Of a DNA stretch of 64,000 nt, positions 33,438-45,184 are shown in pieces; the first letter of the stretch is position 1; every line of letters begins with the position of its first letter. The stretch spans positions 18,108 to 82,107 of the forward strand of contig NZ_MDET01000017.1 in the NCBI RefSeq assembly GCF_002075885.1. Direction: 5' to 3'. This DNA comes from Manganibacter manganicus. Its GTDB lineage: Bacteria > Pseudomonadota > Alphaproteobacteria > Rhizobiales > Rhizobiaceae. The notes beneath the pieces were generated by a model. It was not told the origin of the DNA and searched no databases. It saw nothing but the letters and a program-made list of their open reading frames with translations. Position numbers and translations under genes: made by a program.

Positions 33438-34256
33438 TCACTTGGTCGGAACTTCGCGCGGCAGTTCGGTATAGGTGCCGAGCCACTTTTCCTGGATTTC
33501 CTTGATCCGGCCGTCATCCGTCATCTTCAACAGCGCGTCGTTGACCGCCTTGACGAAGCTGGCGCTGTCGTCATCCTTGCGCATCACCCAGCCGAAATAG
33601 GTCGGCTGGCCGAAGGTCGCCTTCTCGAACATGGCGAAGGTTTCGGGGCGGTTCTTGACCAGATAGGTCAGGTTCGGCAGCGAACCCGCGACCGCGTCCA
33701 GACGGCCGGCGGCGAGATCGGCATAGGCTTCATCCGTGGTGCCGTATTCCTTGATCGTCACGTCGCCCAGCTCCTTGCCGAAAGCCTGGAGCTGCTTGAA
33801 CTGCGCGGTGCCCTGCTGGACGCCGACAGTCTTGCCCTTAATGTCCTCGGGCTTGTTCATTTCGGTGTTGCTGGCGGCGCGGACCAGCGCCACGGTGGCG
33901 TCGGCGATCGGCAGGCTGAAGGCGTAGCGTTCGAGGCGCTCCGGCGTGATGGTGACCGGCGCGATCACGATGTCGAACTTCTTGACCTCGAGGCCGGCCA
34001 GTTCGGCGGTCCATGGAATGTCTTGATAGACCGGCTCGACGCCGATTTCCTTGGAAACGCCGTCGAACAGATCCTTGGTCATGCCTTCATAGGTGCCGTT
34101 GTTGAGCATGTCGAAGGGCGCATAGTGCATGTCGGTGGCCGTGACGATCTTGCCGGCGGCCTTGATGTCGGAAAGCTGGTCGGCCATGGCCGGCGCGGTC
34201 AGGCCAAGCACGGCCAGGCCGAACAGGGCCGATTTGAGTGTCTTGGAAAATGTCAT
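33438..34256 (-). CDS. Periplasmic amino-acid-binding protein (SBP family 3)
   Basis: A 272-residue binding protein from ATG 34256 (AGGGAG upstream) with signal peptide MTFSKTLKSALFGLAVLGLT ending near APAMADQ. Family-3 blocks are visible: IVTATDMHYAPFDML, KDLFDGVSKEIGVEPV, FDIVIAPVTITPERLERYAF and the lobe-2 segment AYADLAAGRLDAVAGS. It is the first gene of the importer operon and begins about 100 bp after hutU in the same direction. That position, not a binding-site residue, is the basis for suggesting histidine or urocanate as ligand. Confidence 0.92.
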   Translation of the reverse strand: MTFSKTLKSALFGLAVLGLTAPAMADQLSDIKAAGKIVTATDMHYAPFDMLNNGTYEGMTKDLFDGVSKEIGVEPVYQDIPWTAELAGLEVKKFDIVIAPVTITPERLERYAFSLPIADATVALVRAASNTEMNKPEDIKGKTVGVQQGTAQFKQLQAFGKELGDVTIKEYGTTDEAYADLAAGRLDAVAGSLPNLTYLVKNRPETFAMFEKATFGQPTYFGWVMRKDDDSASFVKAVNDALLKMTDDGRIKEIQEKWLGTYTELPREVPTK

Positions 34257-34318
34257 GTTGTTCTCCCTACTGGACATTTTGGCGACAGAAACTGACAGTT
34301 TAGCTATTAATCATTTTA

Positions 34319-34349
34319 TCGCGCGCCGCCAGTGAGCGGAGGCGCGCGA
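34319..34349 (-). terminator. Hairpin after hutU
   Basis: TCGCGCGCC (34319-34327) and GGCGCGCGA (34341-34349) form a 9-bp stem directly downstream of the hutU stop, followed on the minus strand by the AT-rich TAAAATGATTAATAG. It could end or attenuate transcription from the hut genes into the transporter operon. Confidence 0.5.
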
Positions 34350-34354
34350 AGACG

Positions 34355-36022
<1,668 letters not shown>

Positions 36023-36035
36023 GGTTCGCCTCCTG

Positions 36036-37199
36036 TCAGGCCAGCATATTGCCGGAAATGATGATGCGCTGGATTTCGCTCGATCCCTCGTAGATGCGCA
36101 TGATGCGCAGGTCGCGGTTGATCCGCTCGATGGGGAAATCGCGCGTGTAGCCATAGCCGCCATGCAGTTGCAGCGCGGTGTCGGCGATCTTGCCCGCTGC
36201 CTCCGAGGCGCCGAGCTTGGCCATCGACGAGGCCAGCGAAAAGCGGCCGCCATGCTGATGTGCAAGGTCGCGCTGGCGCGCGGCTTCCAGCGACAGAAGC
36301 AGCGCCGAGCGGAAGGCCAGGCCCATATCGGCGATCATCCAGCGTATGCCTTGCCGCTCGGCGAGCGGCATGCCGCCGATGACGCGCTCTTTCGCATAGG
36401 CGATTGCCGCGTTCATTGCCGCTTCCGCAAGGCCGAGGCATTGGGCGGCGACTTCGATGCGGCCATTGTCGAGCACCTGCATGGCGGTGCGGAAGCCCTT
36501 GCCCTCCTCGCCCAGCAGCGCGCCTTCGGGCAGTTCGCAATCGATGTTGAGCGTGAAGACATGGCCGCCCTTGAGGCCCATGGTCTTTTCCGGCGAGCCG
36601 GCCTCGAGGCCGGGCGTGCCTTTCGGCAGGATGAAGGCGGAAATGCCGCGATGCGCCTTTTCAGGATCCGTCACCGCGTAGACGACGATGAAATCCGCGA
36701 CGCCGCCGTTGGAGATGAAGCACTTGGTGCCTTTGAGGTGCCAGCCGTTTTCGGTGCGCCGCGCCCGTGTCTTCATGTCGGCGGGGTCGGAGCCGGCGGT
36801 GGGTTCGGTCAGCGCGAAGGCGGCGAGCGCCTCGCCGGAGGCCGCCCTGGGCAGCCATTCCTCTTTCTGCGCTTCGCTGCCGCCGATCAGGATGGAATCG
36901 GTCGCCAGATAATGCGCCGTCAGCGCCGAGGCGGTCGAGCCGCAGGCTCCGGCGACGATGGAAACCGCGCGCAAGAGGGCAGGGGCGGAGATGGCGCTGC
37001 CGCCATAGGCTTCCGGCAGGTTGGCGCCCATCATGCCGGCTTCGCCAAGGGTGGCAAGCTGCTGATGCACGAAGCGCGAGGCCTCGTCGGTCTCAGCCGC
37101 CAGCGGCGCGATCCTGTCGGCGCAAAGCCGCTCCAGCACGTCGCAGAACATGCGCTCCTCGTCGGAAAGCATGTGCCAGGGGTCGTCAATCCGCGTCAT
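36036..37199 (-). CDS. Acyl-CoA dehydrogenase
   Basis: A 387-residue flavoenzyme of the acyl-CoA dehydrogenase family: [20 protein letters not shown] (FAD/substrate region), [37 protein letters not shown] and [11 protein letters not shown], whose first Glu is the usual catalytic base. The start at ATG 37199 overlaps the CoA-transferase gene by 14 bp. It sits between hutU and a CaiB-type transferase inside the hut operon, which is unusual because histidine breakdown needs no CoA ester. The acyl substrate is unknown; a short-chain or imidazole-propionate-type acid is speculation. Confidence 0.93.
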   Translation of the reverse strand: MTRIDDPWHMLSDEERMFCDVLERLCADRIAPLAAETDEASRFVHQQLATLGEAGMMGANLPEAYGGSAISAPALLRAVSIVAGACGSTASALTAHYLATDSILIGGSEAQKEEWLPRAASGEALAAFALTEPTAGSDPADMKTRARRTENGWHLKGTKCFISNGGVADFIVVYAVTDPEKAHRGISAFILPKGTPGLEAGSPEKTMGLKGGHVFTLNIDCELPEGALLGEEGKGFRTAMQVLDNGRIEVAAQCLGLAEAAMNAAIAYAKERVIGGMPLAERQGIRWMIADMGLAFRSALLLSLEAARQRDLAHQHGGRFSLASSMAKLGASEAAGKIADTALQLHGGYGYTRDFPIERINRDLRIMRIYEGSSEIQRIIISGNMLA

Positions 37200-38346
37200 T
37201 GCCAGCCTCCAACCCGAATTGCTTGAGCACGGCCTCCATGTCGCCGCCGAGGGATGGCGCGGCGCTTGCGGCCAATGGCTTTTCGCCGTCGAAGCGCACC
37301 GGTTGGCCGACGACGGGTGCCTGCCCCAAAACCGGATGCTGGAGCGACCCGACCAGACCGCGCGCGGCGGCATGTTCGTTATCGGCCGCCTGCGCGATAT
37401 CCCAGATCGGTGCGGTCGGCAGGCCCTGCGCGGCCAGCGCGGCAACGGCCTGCTCGGTCGTCAGGCCGCCGGACCATGCCTCGATCAACGCCTTGAGCGC
37501 CGGCTCATTCTCGGTGCGGCTCGAGTCGGAGGCAAAGCGCGGATCGCCGGCGATTTCCGGTTGGCCGATCAATGTCGCGAGGCGCTGGAACTGCCCGCTA
37601 TTCAGCACCGCGATCACCACCTGCCCGTCACTGGTCCTGAAGCAGCCGAAGGGCGTGGACAGCGGGTGGCGGTTGCCGACGCGGCCGGGCAGCATGCCGC
37701 TGTAGAAATGCTGGGCATGGCTGGTCGTCAGCATGGAGAACAACGCGTCATACATGGCGATGTCGAGTGTCGCGCCCTGGCCGGTGGCGTTGCGCTGGAC
37801 CAGTGCTGCCATGATCGACCAGCTTGCAAACAGGCCGGCAACCAGATCGGCGATGCTCTCGCCGACTTTCAGCGGTGCGCCGCCTTCCTCGCCGGTTGCC
37901 GCCATCAGGCCGGACATGGCCTGCACAACCAGATCGTAGGCCGGCAGATCCTTGAACGGGCCGTCCTGCCCGAAGCCGGAAATGGAGCAATAGACCAGAC
38001 GCGAATTGGCCTTGCGCAGCGCCTCCGCGCCAAGCCCGAGCCGGGCGGCGACGCCGGGACGGAAATTTTCCACCACCACATCGACGCGGGCGGCGAGCGC
38101 CTGCGCCAGTTCCAGATCAGCCGGCTTCTTCAGGTCGAGAGTAATGCTTTTCTTGCCGCGATTGTTCAGCACGAACAGCGCGCTCTCGCCGTCCTTGAAC
38201 GGGCCGATATGGCGATAATCGTCGCCGGCAGGCGGCTCCAGCTTGATGATTTCGGCGCCGAGATCGGCCAGCAGCGCCGTGCAATACGGCCCTGCCAGAA
38301 CGCGCGACAGGTCGAGCACCTTGATGCCGGAAAGCGGACCGCTCAT
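37186..38346 (-). CDS. CaiB/BaiF-family CoA-transferase
   Basis: A 386-residue class III CoA-transferase: VLDLSRVLAGPYCTALLADLGAE-type start (first part visible at residues 10-30), NNRGKKSITLDLKKP, VVVENFRPGVAARLGLG and DIAMYDALFSML carrying the conserved catalytic Asp. These enzymes move CoA between carboxylic acids. It overlaps hutG by 4 bp and the acyl-CoA dehydrogenase by 14 bp, so the three are probably translated together. It may activate an acid that the neighbouring dehydrogenase oxidises. Confidence 0.92.
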   Translation of the reverse strand: MSGPLSGIKVLDLSRVLAGPYCTALLADLGAEIIKLEPPAGDDYRHIGPFKDGESALFVLNNRGKKSITLDLKKPADLELAQALAARVDVVVENFRPGVAARLGLGAEALRKANSRLVYCSISGFGQDGPFKDLPAYDLVVQAMSGLMAATGEEGGAPLKVGESIADLVAGLFASWSIMAALVQRNATGQGATLDIAMYDALFSMLTTSHAQHFYSGMLPGRVGNRHPLSTPFGCFRTSDGQVVIAVLNSGQFQRLATLIGQPEIAGDPRFASDSSRTENEPALKALIEAWSGGLTTEQAVAALAAQGLPTAPIWDIAQAADNEHAAARGLVGSLQHPVLGQAPVVGQPVRFDGEKPLAASAAPSLGGDMEAVLKQFGLEAGNDAD

Positions 38347-39134
38347 GGCTTCAGTTCCGGTGCAAGGGCGGCGAGGCGTTGAACGATCGCGCCAAGCGTT
38401 ACACGCAGCGCGGCGGCCTTTTCCTCGTCATAGGCGAAGGGCGGGGCCTCGGTCGAAAGATGCGTGGATTGCGCCAGTTCCATCTGGATGGCGTGAACGC
38501 CGTTCTGCGGCTGGCCATAATGGCGCGTCGTCCAGCCGCCCTTGAAACGGCCGTTCAGCACATGCGTGCGGCCGGAAGCGTCGCAGATGTCGAAGGCGGC
38601 CGCCTCGATGCGCTTGTCGCAGGTCACGCCATTATTGGTGCCGATGTTGAAATCGGGCAGGATGCCGTCGAACAGGAACGGGATATGCGAGCGGATCGAG
38701 TGGCAATCATAGAGGATCGCGACGCCGTGCCGTGCCTTGACGCGCTCGATCTCGGCGGCGAGAGCTTCATGATAGGGCGCATGGAAATCCGCCTTGCGCG
38801 CGGCGATCTCGGCGGCGTCCGGCTCCTCGGTCCAGATCGCCTCGCCGTCGAAATCGGTCAGCGGTACGAGGCCGGTGGTGTTCTGGCCGGGATAGAGGCT
38901 GGCGTCGTCAGGCCCGCGATTGGCGTCGATGACGTAGCGGTGGAACGTCGCGCGCACCGTCGTCGCGCCCGGCAGCAGCCCGTCATAGAGGCGCTCGATA
39001 TGCCAGTCGGTGTCGGCGAGGGTGCGGCCGCGCGCATTGAGCCTGGCCCGGATCGGCTCGGGCAGATTGGTGCCGGTATGCGGCAGGCCCAAAATGACCG
39101 GGCTGTCACCTTGAACAATTTCGACCGGGGTCAC
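38343..39134 (-). CDS. hutG: N-formylglutamate deformylase
   Basis: A 263-residue metal-dependent amidohydrolase that splits N-formyl-L-glutamate to glutamate and formate, the last step of the HutF-type pathway. Motifs: [14 protein letters not shown] (N-terminal His), [33 protein letters not shown] region, [17 protein letters not shown] and [14 protein letters not shown]. The start GTG 39134 overlaps the hutH stop by 4 bp (GTGA); the frame upstream of it is only hutH read out of frame. Confidence 0.95.
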   Translation of the reverse strand: MTPVEIVQGDSPVILGLPHTGTNLPEPIRARLNARGRTLADTDWHIERLYDGLLPGATTVRATFHRYVIDANRGPDDASLYPGQNTTGLVPLTDFDGEAIWTEEPDAAEIAARKADFHAPYHEALAAEIERVKARHGVAILYDCHSIRSHIPFLFDGILPDFNIGTNNGVTCDKRIEAAAFDICDASGRTHVLNGRFKGGWTTRHYGQPQNGVHAIQMELAQSTHLSTEAPPFAYDEEKAAALRVTLGAIVQRLAALAPELKP

Positions 39135-40672
39135 GGCTGCACCTCGGCGAGCAGATTGTTCGGCAGGGCGTCGAGCAGCGCGCCGGAACGGACGAGCGCC
39201 GCGACTTCGGCGAGGTCGGGCGCCATGTAGCGGTCCTGTCCGAGCGGCGCGACCGATTTGCGCAGTCGCGCGACCACCGCCTGAAGCGGGGCGGACGTCT
39301 TCAGCGGCGCGCGGAATTCGATGCCGGCCGCGGCGCACAGCACTTCGATGCCGATGATCTGCGTCAGGTTGGCGTTCATGCGCTTGAGACGGCGCGCGCC
39401 ATGGGCGGCCATCGAGACATGGTCTTCCTGGTTGGCCGATGTCGGAGTGGAATCGGTCGAGCAGGGCGTGGCGAGGTGCTTGTTTTCGCTCATCAATGCC
39501 GCCGAGGTGACTTCGGCGATCATCAGGCCGCTGTTGAGGCCGGGGTCGGGCGTCAGGAAAGGCGGCAGATCGTGGCTGAGCGTCGGGTCGACCATCAGCG
39601 CGATGCGGCGCTGCGAAATCGCGCCGATCTCGGCGATCGCCAGCGCGATCTGGTCGGCGGCGAAGGCAACCGGCTCGGCGTGGAAATTGCCGCCCGAGAC
39701 GATCTGGCCGCTCTCGACCAGCACCAGCGGGTTGTCGGTCGCGGCATTGGCCTCGATCTCCAGCGTGCGGCCGGCCTGCGCCAGAAGGTCGATGCAGGCG
39801 CCCGTGACCTGCGGCTGGCAGCGGATGCAATAGGGGTCCTGCACGCGGGTGTCGCCGACGCGGTGGCTTTCGCGGATTTCCGAACCGTCCATCAGGTCGC
39901 GGATGGCGCGCGCGGCAAGGATCTGTCCGCGATGGCCGCGCAACTGGTGGATTTCATCGAGGAACGGCGCGGTCGAACCCATGATGGCGTCGGTCGACAA
40001 TGACGACGACACCAGCGCGTTGCGTGCCGCCCGGAACGCCTCGAACAGGCCGGTCAGCGCGAAGGCGGTGGAGACCTGCGTGCCGTTGATCAGCGCCAGT
40101 CCTTCCTTGGCGGCGAGCGCGACCGGCTTGAGGCCGGCGGCGGCCAGCGCCTCGGCGCTCGGCATCTCGCGACCCTGATATGTGGCGCGGCCTTCGCCCA
40201 GCATGGCTGCCGCCATATGCGCCAGCGGGGCGAGATCGCCGGAAGCGCCGACCGAGCCCTGCGAGGGGATGACCGGCAGCACGCCCCTGGCCAGCATGTC
40301 TTCGATCAGGGCGACCACTTCGGGGCGGGTGCCGGAAGCGCCGCGCCCCAGCGACAGCAGTTTCAGCGCCATGATGAGGCGCACGGTTTCTTCCTCGACA
40401 TTCTCGCCGACGCCGCAGCAATGCGACAGGATCAGGTTGCGCTGGAGGGTGGAGGTGTCCTCGGCCTTGATCTTGATGGAGGCGAGTTTGCCGAAGCCGG
40501 TATTGACGCCATAGACCGGCACATCGCCCTTGGCGGCGGCATCGATGCGGGCGGCGGAATCGGCAATGCCGGCGCGCGCGCTGTCGGCCAGCCGCACGGC
40601 AAGCCCCTCGCGCCAGACGCGCTCGAGGTCCGCCAGCGTGACATGACCGGGCGTCAGGGTGAGTTCAGACAT
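39131..40672 (-). CDS. hutH: Histidine ammonia-lyase
   Basis: A 513-residue enzyme that removes ammonia from histidine to give urocanate. It shows Tyr54 in [10 protein letters not shown], the Ala-Ser-Gly triad that forms the MIO cofactor at 143-145 in [14 protein letters not shown], and [11 protein letters not shown] and [10 protein letters not shown]. Length matches the family. ATG 40672 has GGAGG upstream and overlaps the hutI stop by 8 bp. Confidence 0.97.
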   Translation of the reverse strand: MSELTLTPGHVTLADLERVWREGLAVRLADSARAGIADSAARIDAAAKGDVPVYGVNTGFGKLASIKIKAEDTSTLQRNLILSHCCGVGENVEEETVRLIMALKLLSLGRGASGTRPEVVALIEDMLARGVLPVIPSQGSVGASGDLAPLAHMAAAMLGEGRATYQGREMPSAEALAAAGLKPVALAAKEGLALINGTQVSTAFALTGLFEAFRAARNALVSSSLSTDAIMGSTAPFLDEIHQLRGHRGQILAARAIRDLMDGSEIRESHRVGDTRVQDPYCIRCQPQVTGACIDLLAQAGRTLEIEANAATDNPLVLVESGQIVSGGNFHAEPVAFAADQIALAIAEIGAISQRRIALMVDPTLSHDLPPFLTPDPGLNSGLMIAEVTSAALMSENKHLATPCSTDSTPTSANQEDHVSMAAHGARRLKRMNANLTQIIGIEVLCAAAGIEFRAPLKTSAPLQAVVARLRKSVAPLGQDRYMAPDLAEVAALVRSGALLDALPNNLLAEVQP

Positions 40673-41867
40673 ATTGGCCTCCGAAGATGCGGGCATGCAG
40701 CGGATTGAAGCCGATGCGATAGGAAAGCTCGGCCGGGTGCTTTATGTCCCAGACCGCCAGATCGGCGCGGGCGCCGGGCGCGATCACGCCACGGTCGGCA
40801 AGGCCCAGCGCGCGGGCGGCATTGCGCGTCACGCCGCGCAGGCACTCGGCCGGCGTCAGGCGAAACAAGGTCGCGCCCATATTCATGGTCAGCAGCAGCG
40901 AGGTGAGCGGCGATGTGCCGGGGTTGGAATCGGTCGCCAGCGCAATCGGCACGCCGGCATCGCGCAGCGCCTGCACCGGCGGATGCTGCGTCTCGCGCAG
41001 CGTATAGAAGGCGCCGGGCAGAAGCACGGCGACGGTACCCGCCTTTGCCATGGCGGCGATGCCGTCGGCACCGAGATATTCCAGATGATCGGCTGAGCGC
41101 GCGCCATGTTCGGCGGCCATCGCCGCGCCGTGCAGATCCGAAAGCTGCTCGGCATGCAGCTTGACCGGCAGGCCGAGTTTTCCTGCATGATCGAAGATGC
41201 GCGCCATTTCCGTAACCGAAAAGGCGATGCCCTCGCAGAACCCGTCCACCGCGTCGATCAGCCCCTCGGCATGGCCCTGATCCATGCCGGCCAGCACGAC
41301 CCGGTCGATATAGCCGGCGCGGTCGTCCTTGAATTCCGGCGGCAGCGCATGGGCGGCCAGCCAACTGGTGACGACATGCACCGGGCGAAGCTGGCCGATG
41401 CGCCGCGCGACGCGCAGCATCTTCAATTCGGAAGCGATATCGAGCCCGTAGCCGGACTTGATCTCCAGCGTCGTGACGCCTTCGCCGAGCAAAGTGTCGA
41501 CGCGCGGCAACGCCAGCGCCAGAAGCTCGTCCTCGCTGGCCTCGCGGGTGTTGCGGACACTGGAAAGAATGCCGCCGCCGGCGCGGGCGATCTCCTCGTA
41601 GCCGGCGCCTTCCAGCCGCATCTCGAATTCGCGGGCGCGGTCGCCGCCATAGACGATATGGGTGTGGCAGTCGATCAGGCCGGGCGTGACCAGCCGGCCC
41701 TCCAGGTCGCGGGCAGGGGCTTTGCCATAGGCCGCGGGCAGGTCCGCATCGGCGCCGACCCAGGCGATCGCCTCGCCGTCGAGGACAATCGTGGCGCGCT
41801 CGACGAGCCGGTAGCCCGCCGTTTCGTCGTCTATCACCGCGATGGCGGCATTGCTGAGAACCTGCAT
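40665..41867 (-). CDS. hutI: Imidazolonepropionase
   Basis: A 400-residue amidohydrolase that opens imidazolone propionate to N-formimino-glutamate, the third step. Metal ligands lie in LIDCHTHIV (His68, His70), KLHAEQ, ADHLE and [21 protein letters not shown] and [12 protein letters not shown] are also typical. It is the first gene of the minus-strand hut operon; GGGAGCG precedes ATG 41867. The 139-bp region to hutF holds three HutC-like boxes. Confidence 0.96.
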   Translation of the reverse strand: MQVLSNAAIAVIDDETAGYRLVERATIVLDGEAIAWVGADADLPAAYGKAPARDLEGRLVTPGLIDCHTHIVYGGDRAREFEMRLEGAGYEEIARAGGGILSSVRNTREASEDELLALALPRVDTLLGEGVTTLEIKSGYGLDIASELKMLRVARRIGQLRPVHVVTSWLAAHALPPEFKDDRAGYIDRVVLAGMDQGHAEGLIDAVDGFCEGIAFSVTEMARIFDHAGKLGLPVKLHAEQLSDLHGAAMAAEHGARSADHLEYLGADGIAAMAKAGTVAVLLPGAFYTLRETQHPPVQALRDAGVPIALATDSNPGTSPLTSLLLTMNMGATLFRLTPAECLRGVTRNAARALGLADRGVIAPGARADLAVWDIKHPAELSYRIGFNPLHARIFGGQYV

Positions 41868-41898
41868 GTGGCACGCGCTCCCGATAGGCTGTGATTTC

Positions 41899-41962
41899 GA
41901 TGTCTAAACATAATTGCAACTCTATGTCTAAACTTATTTTGGTGCTATGTATAAACTTATGT
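41899..41962. promoter_or_regulatory. Three HutC-like operator boxes in the hutI-hutF divergent region
   Basis: GTCTAAAC at 41902-41909, GTCTAAAC at 41926-41933 and GTATAAAC at 41949-41956 are spaced 24 and 23 bp apart. Each is in the longer frame TGTMTAAACWTA. They resemble the GTMTAKAC core bound by GntR regulators of the HutC subfamily, and hutC is encoded at 43367-44095. They are direct rather than inverted copies. Repression relieved by urocanate is the usual mode for HutC; here it is inferred. Confidence 0.65.
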
Positions 41963-42005
41963 GAGTAAACACGCCCGGCGCCGGGCCGGCGGGATGGAGA
42001 CCGGA

Positions 42006-43370
42006 ATGACGACATTATGGGCGCAGCACGCGCTTTTGCCGCAAGGCTGGGCGGAAAATGTCAGCGTCGAGCTGGGCGCGGACGGCCGCATCGCCAGGGT
42101 GGAGGCCGGCACGGCACCCGAAGGCCAGCGCGTCGCCCTGTTGCTTCCGGCCATGGCCAATCTGCATTCGCACGCCTTCCAGCGCGCCATGGCGGGCCTG
42201 TCGGAAGCGCGCGGGCCCGAGCCGCGCGATACGTTCTGGACGTGGCGGCAGATCATGTACCGTTTCCTCGACCATTTGACGCCCGATGACGTCGAGGCCA
42301 TCGCCGCTCTGGTGCAGATGGAAATGCTGGAGGCCGGCTACGCCACCAATGTCGAATTCCACTATCTGCACCACCGGCCGGATGGCGCATTCTACGACAA
42401 TATTGCGGAAATGTCCGAACGCATCGCGGCCGCTGCCGCCCGCACCGGCATCGGCCTGACGCTCCTGCCGGTTCATTACCAGTTCGGCGGCGTCGACCGG
42501 CGCCCGCTCGGGCCGGGCCAGCGGCGATTCGGCACTACGCCGGACCAGTTCGCGACCCTGCTCGATGCCGCCGAGGCGGCATTGCGCCACCTGCCCGCCG
42601 ATGCCGGGATCGGCGTTGCGCCGCATTCCCTGCGCGCGGTGAGCGCCGAGGGGTTGTCCTTGTGCGAGGCCCTGCGCCCGGACCGGCCGCTGCACATGCA
42701 TCTTGCCGAACAGATCCCCGAAATCGAGGAGATCGAGGCGGCGCGGGGCCGCCGGCCCGTCGAATGGCTGCTGGACAATTACAGGCCGGATCGCCGCTGG
42801 ACGCTGATCCATCTCACCCATATGAGCGAGGATGAAACGCGCCGGCTGGCCGCGACCGGCGCGGTGGCGGGGCTGTGCCCGATCACCGAATCGAGCCTTG
42901 GCGACGGCATCTTCAACGGCACGATCTGGAAAGAGGCGGGCGGGCGGCTGGGCTTCGGTTCCGACAGCAATATCCGCATCTCGCTGATCGAGGAACTGCG
43001 CACGCTGGAATACAGCCAGCGCCTGCGCGACACCGGCCGCGCCATTTTCGCCGAGCCGGGGCGCTCCACCGGCAGGGTGATCTACGAAGCGGGCCTCGAC
43101 GGCGGCGCGACGGCGGCGGGACGCGACACCGGCGCCATCGCCACCGGCCTTTGGGCCGATCTATGCGCGGTTTCGCTTGACAATCCGGTGCTCTACGGGC
43201 GCAAGGGTGACGAATGGCTGGACAGCCTGGTCTTTGCCGGCGGCGAGGGATTGGTGCGCGATGTGTGGGCTGCGGGCCGTCACGTCGTGCGCGATGGCCG
43301 CCACAAGGACCATGACCGGATCACGGCCGCCTATCTGGCCTGTATCGGGCAACTGCGGGAGCGGATGTGA
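42006..43370 (+). CDS. hutF: Formimidoylglutamate deiminase
   Basis: A 454-residue amidohydrolase that converts N-formimino-glutamate to N-formyl-glutamate plus ammonia, feeding HutG. The metal motif is NLHSHAFQRAM (His54, His56), with HMHLAEQIPEIEE, IHLTHM and GFGSDSNIRISLIEELR further along. ATG 42006 is chosen because GGAGACC lies just upstream; ATG 41994 is the alternative. With hutF and hutG both present, this organism uses the formylglutamate route rather than direct HutG formiminoglutamase. Confidence 0.95.
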   Translation: MTTLWAQHALLPQGWAENVSVELGADGRIARVEAGTAPEGQRVALLLPAMANLHSHAFQRAMAGLSEARGPEPRDTFWTWRQIMYRFLDHLTPDDVEAIAALVQMEMLEAGYATNVEFHYLHHRPDGAFYDNIAEMSERIAAAAARTGIGLTLLPVHYQFGGVDRRPLGPGQRRFGTTPDQFATLLDAAEAALRHLPADAGIGVAPHSLRAVSAEGLSLCEALRPDRPLHMHLAEQIPEIEEIEAARGRRPVEWLLDNYRPDRRWTLIHLTHMSEDETRRLAATGAVAGLCPITESSLGDGIFNGTIWKEAGGRLGFGSDSNIRISLIEELRTLEYSQRLRDTGRAIFAEPGRSTGRVIYEAGLDGGATAAGRDTGAIATGLWADLCAVSLDNPVLYGRKGDEWLDSLVFAGGEGLVRDVWAAGRHVVRDGRHKDHDRITAAYLACIGQLRERM

Positions 43371-44095
43371 TCGACAAGCCAAACGGCCTGACTTCGCCCA
43401 AGGCGCAGAACATCGCCAACGAGGTGCGCCGCCGCATTGTGGAGCGTGTGTGGCGGCAGGGCGACCGTATCCCCGACGAAGCCGATCTGGCGATCGAGTT
43501 CGACGCGGCGCGGGCGACCGTCAACAAGGCGTTGCAGCTTCTGGCCGATGAAGGATTGCTGGACCGGCGGCGCCGCGCCGGCACGCGGGTGGCGGTCGAT
43601 CCTGTCCGCAAGGCGACTTTCACCATCTCCATCGTGCGCGAACAGGTGGAACAGGCGGGCAAGGCCTACAGCTATCGGGTGGTGGCGCAGCGACCCAGCC
43701 CGGTTCCGGCCGACATTGCCGAGCGGTTGGGCTTGCAGAAAGGCGAGGTTCTGATTCACATGCGCGCCATTCATTATGGCGATGGCCAGCCCTTTCAACT
43801 GGAGGACCGCTGGATCAATCCGCGCGCCACGCCGGGGCTGGAAAATGCCGACTTTCGCCAGTTGAACGCCAATGAATGGCTGGTGCGCAATGCGCCTTAC
43901 CTGCGCGCCGAACTGGCGTTTTCCGCCGAGAACGCCAACCGCCGCGATGCGCGCCTGTTGCAGACCCGTCCGGGACAGGCGCTTTTGATCCTGCACCGCA
44001 CCACCTGGAACAATCTCGGGCCGATCACCACCGTTCGCGTGGCCTACCAGCCCGGCCATTTCGTCGGCACCGAAAACAGCCAGGCCCGCACCTGA
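43367..44095 (+). CDS. hutC: Histidine-utilisation repressor, GntR family
   Basis: A 242-residue regulator. Residues about 10-75 form a GntR winged helix (ANEVRRRIVERVWRQGDRIP, DEADLAIEFDAARATVNKAL, LLDRRRRAGTRVA). The rest is a UTRA effector domain (LGLQKGEVLIHMRAIHYGDG, LEDRWINP). GTG 43367 overlaps the hutF stop by 4 bp, so it is cotranscribed with hutF. HutC proteins repress hut genes and respond to urocanate; the boxes at 41899-41962 are the likely targets. Confidence 0.94.
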   Translation: MIDKPNGLTSPKAQNIANEVRRRIVERVWRQGDRIPDEADLAIEFDAARATVNKALQLLADEGLLDRRRRAGTRVAVDPVRKATFTISIVREQVEQAGKAYSYRVVAQRPSPVPADIAERLGLQKGEVLIHMRAIHYGDGQPFQLEDRWINPRATPGLENADFRQLNANEWLVRNAPYLRAELAFSAENANRRDARLLQTRPGQALLILHRTTWNNLGPITTVRVAYQPGHFVGTENSQART

Positions 44096-44199
44096 ATTGC
44101 AGCTTCAGGCCGACTGTCCCCGATTCCGGCCTTTCGGACCCCATAGGCCTCGTGTACGAAGATCCGGGACCTCTGGTATAACGAGCTTGAGGGAGTGGA

Positions 44200-45174
44200 A
44201 TGGCCGCATCCGTCACGATGTTCGAACAATTGCCGCGCAATCCGGGCACGGCGCTGAAGCTCGCTCTGGTCGAGGACCAGCGCGCCAATCTGAGCGCCAT
44301 CGAGCGCCGTGCCGCGTCATTGCCGGCACGCCGTTCGCTCAAGAAGGAGTGGCAGGCGGCGTGGCTGCTGCGCGCGATAGGCCTGATCGACCTCACCACG
44401 CTGTCGGGTGACGACACGCCGGAGCGTGTGCGGCGGCTGTGCGCCAAGGCGCGCAACGCCTTGCGTGAGGATCTGTGCATCGCGCTCGGCTTGAGCGAAC
44501 CCGTGCATACGGGCGCGGTCTGCGTCTATCCCACCATGGTGGCCACTGCCGTCAAGGCGCTGGCGAGCACCGGCATTCCGGTGGCCTCGGTGGCGACCGG
44601 CTTTCCCGCCGGCCTGATGCCGCTGAAACTTCGGCTTGAGGAAATCCGCTATTGCGTTGGCGAGGGGGCGGCCGAGATCGACATCGTCGTCAACCGGGCG
44701 CTGATCTTTGCGCAGGACTGGCCGGCTCTTTATGACGAGGTTCGCCAGATGCGCGACGCCTGCGGAGATGCGCATATGAAGACTATCCTGGCCACCGGCG
44801 ACTTGAAGACGCTGCGCAATGTCGCGCGCGCTTCGATGGTGTGCATGATGGCGGGCGCCGATTTCATCAAGACGTCCACCGGCAAGGAGCCGGTCAACGC
44901 CACGCTGCCGGTCGGGCTGGTCATGACGCGCGCCATTCGCGCCTATGAGGAGGAAACCGGCTTCATGGTCGGCTTCAAGCCGGCTGGCGGCATATCCTCG
45001 GCCAAGGATGCGCTGGTGTGGATGGCGATGATGAAGGAGGAACTGGGACGGCGCTGGCTGGAGCCGGATCTTTTCCGCTTCGGCGCGTCTTCGCTGCTTG
45101 GCGACATTGAGCGCCAGATCGAACATTTCGTCACCGGCCGCTATTCGGCGGCGATGCGCCACGCCGTCGCCTGA
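44200..45174 (+). CDS. deoC: Deoxyribose-phosphate aldolase
   Basis: A 324-residue class I aldolase splitting 2-deoxyribose-5-phosphate into glyceraldehyde-3-phosphate and acetaldehyde. Asp161 in EIDIVVNRALI, the Schiff-base Lys224 in FIKTSTGK and Lys260 in GFKPAGGI are all present. An N-terminal extension of about 60 residues precedes the barrel (LIDLTTLSGDD), as in the longer DeoC subgroup. GAGGGAG precedes ATG 44200. The aldehyde dehydrogenase 10 bp downstream probably oxidises the acetaldehyde product. Confidence 0.93.
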   Translation: MAASVTMFEQLPRNPGTALKLALVEDQRANLSAIERRAASLPARRSLKKEWQAAWLLRAIGLIDLTTLSGDDTPERVRRLCAKARNALREDLCIALGLSEPVHTGAVCVYPTMVATAVKALASTGIPVASVATGFPAGLMPLKLRLEEIRYCVGEGAAEIDIVVNRALIFAQDWPALYDEVRQMRDACGDAHMKTILATGDLKTLRNVARASMVCMMAGADFIKTSTGKEPVNATLPVGLVMTRAIRAYEEETGFMVGFKPAGGISSAKDALVWMAMMKEELGRRWLEPDLFRFGASSLLGDIERQIEHFVTGRYSAAMRHAVA

Positions 45175-45184
45175 GGAGCCTGCA

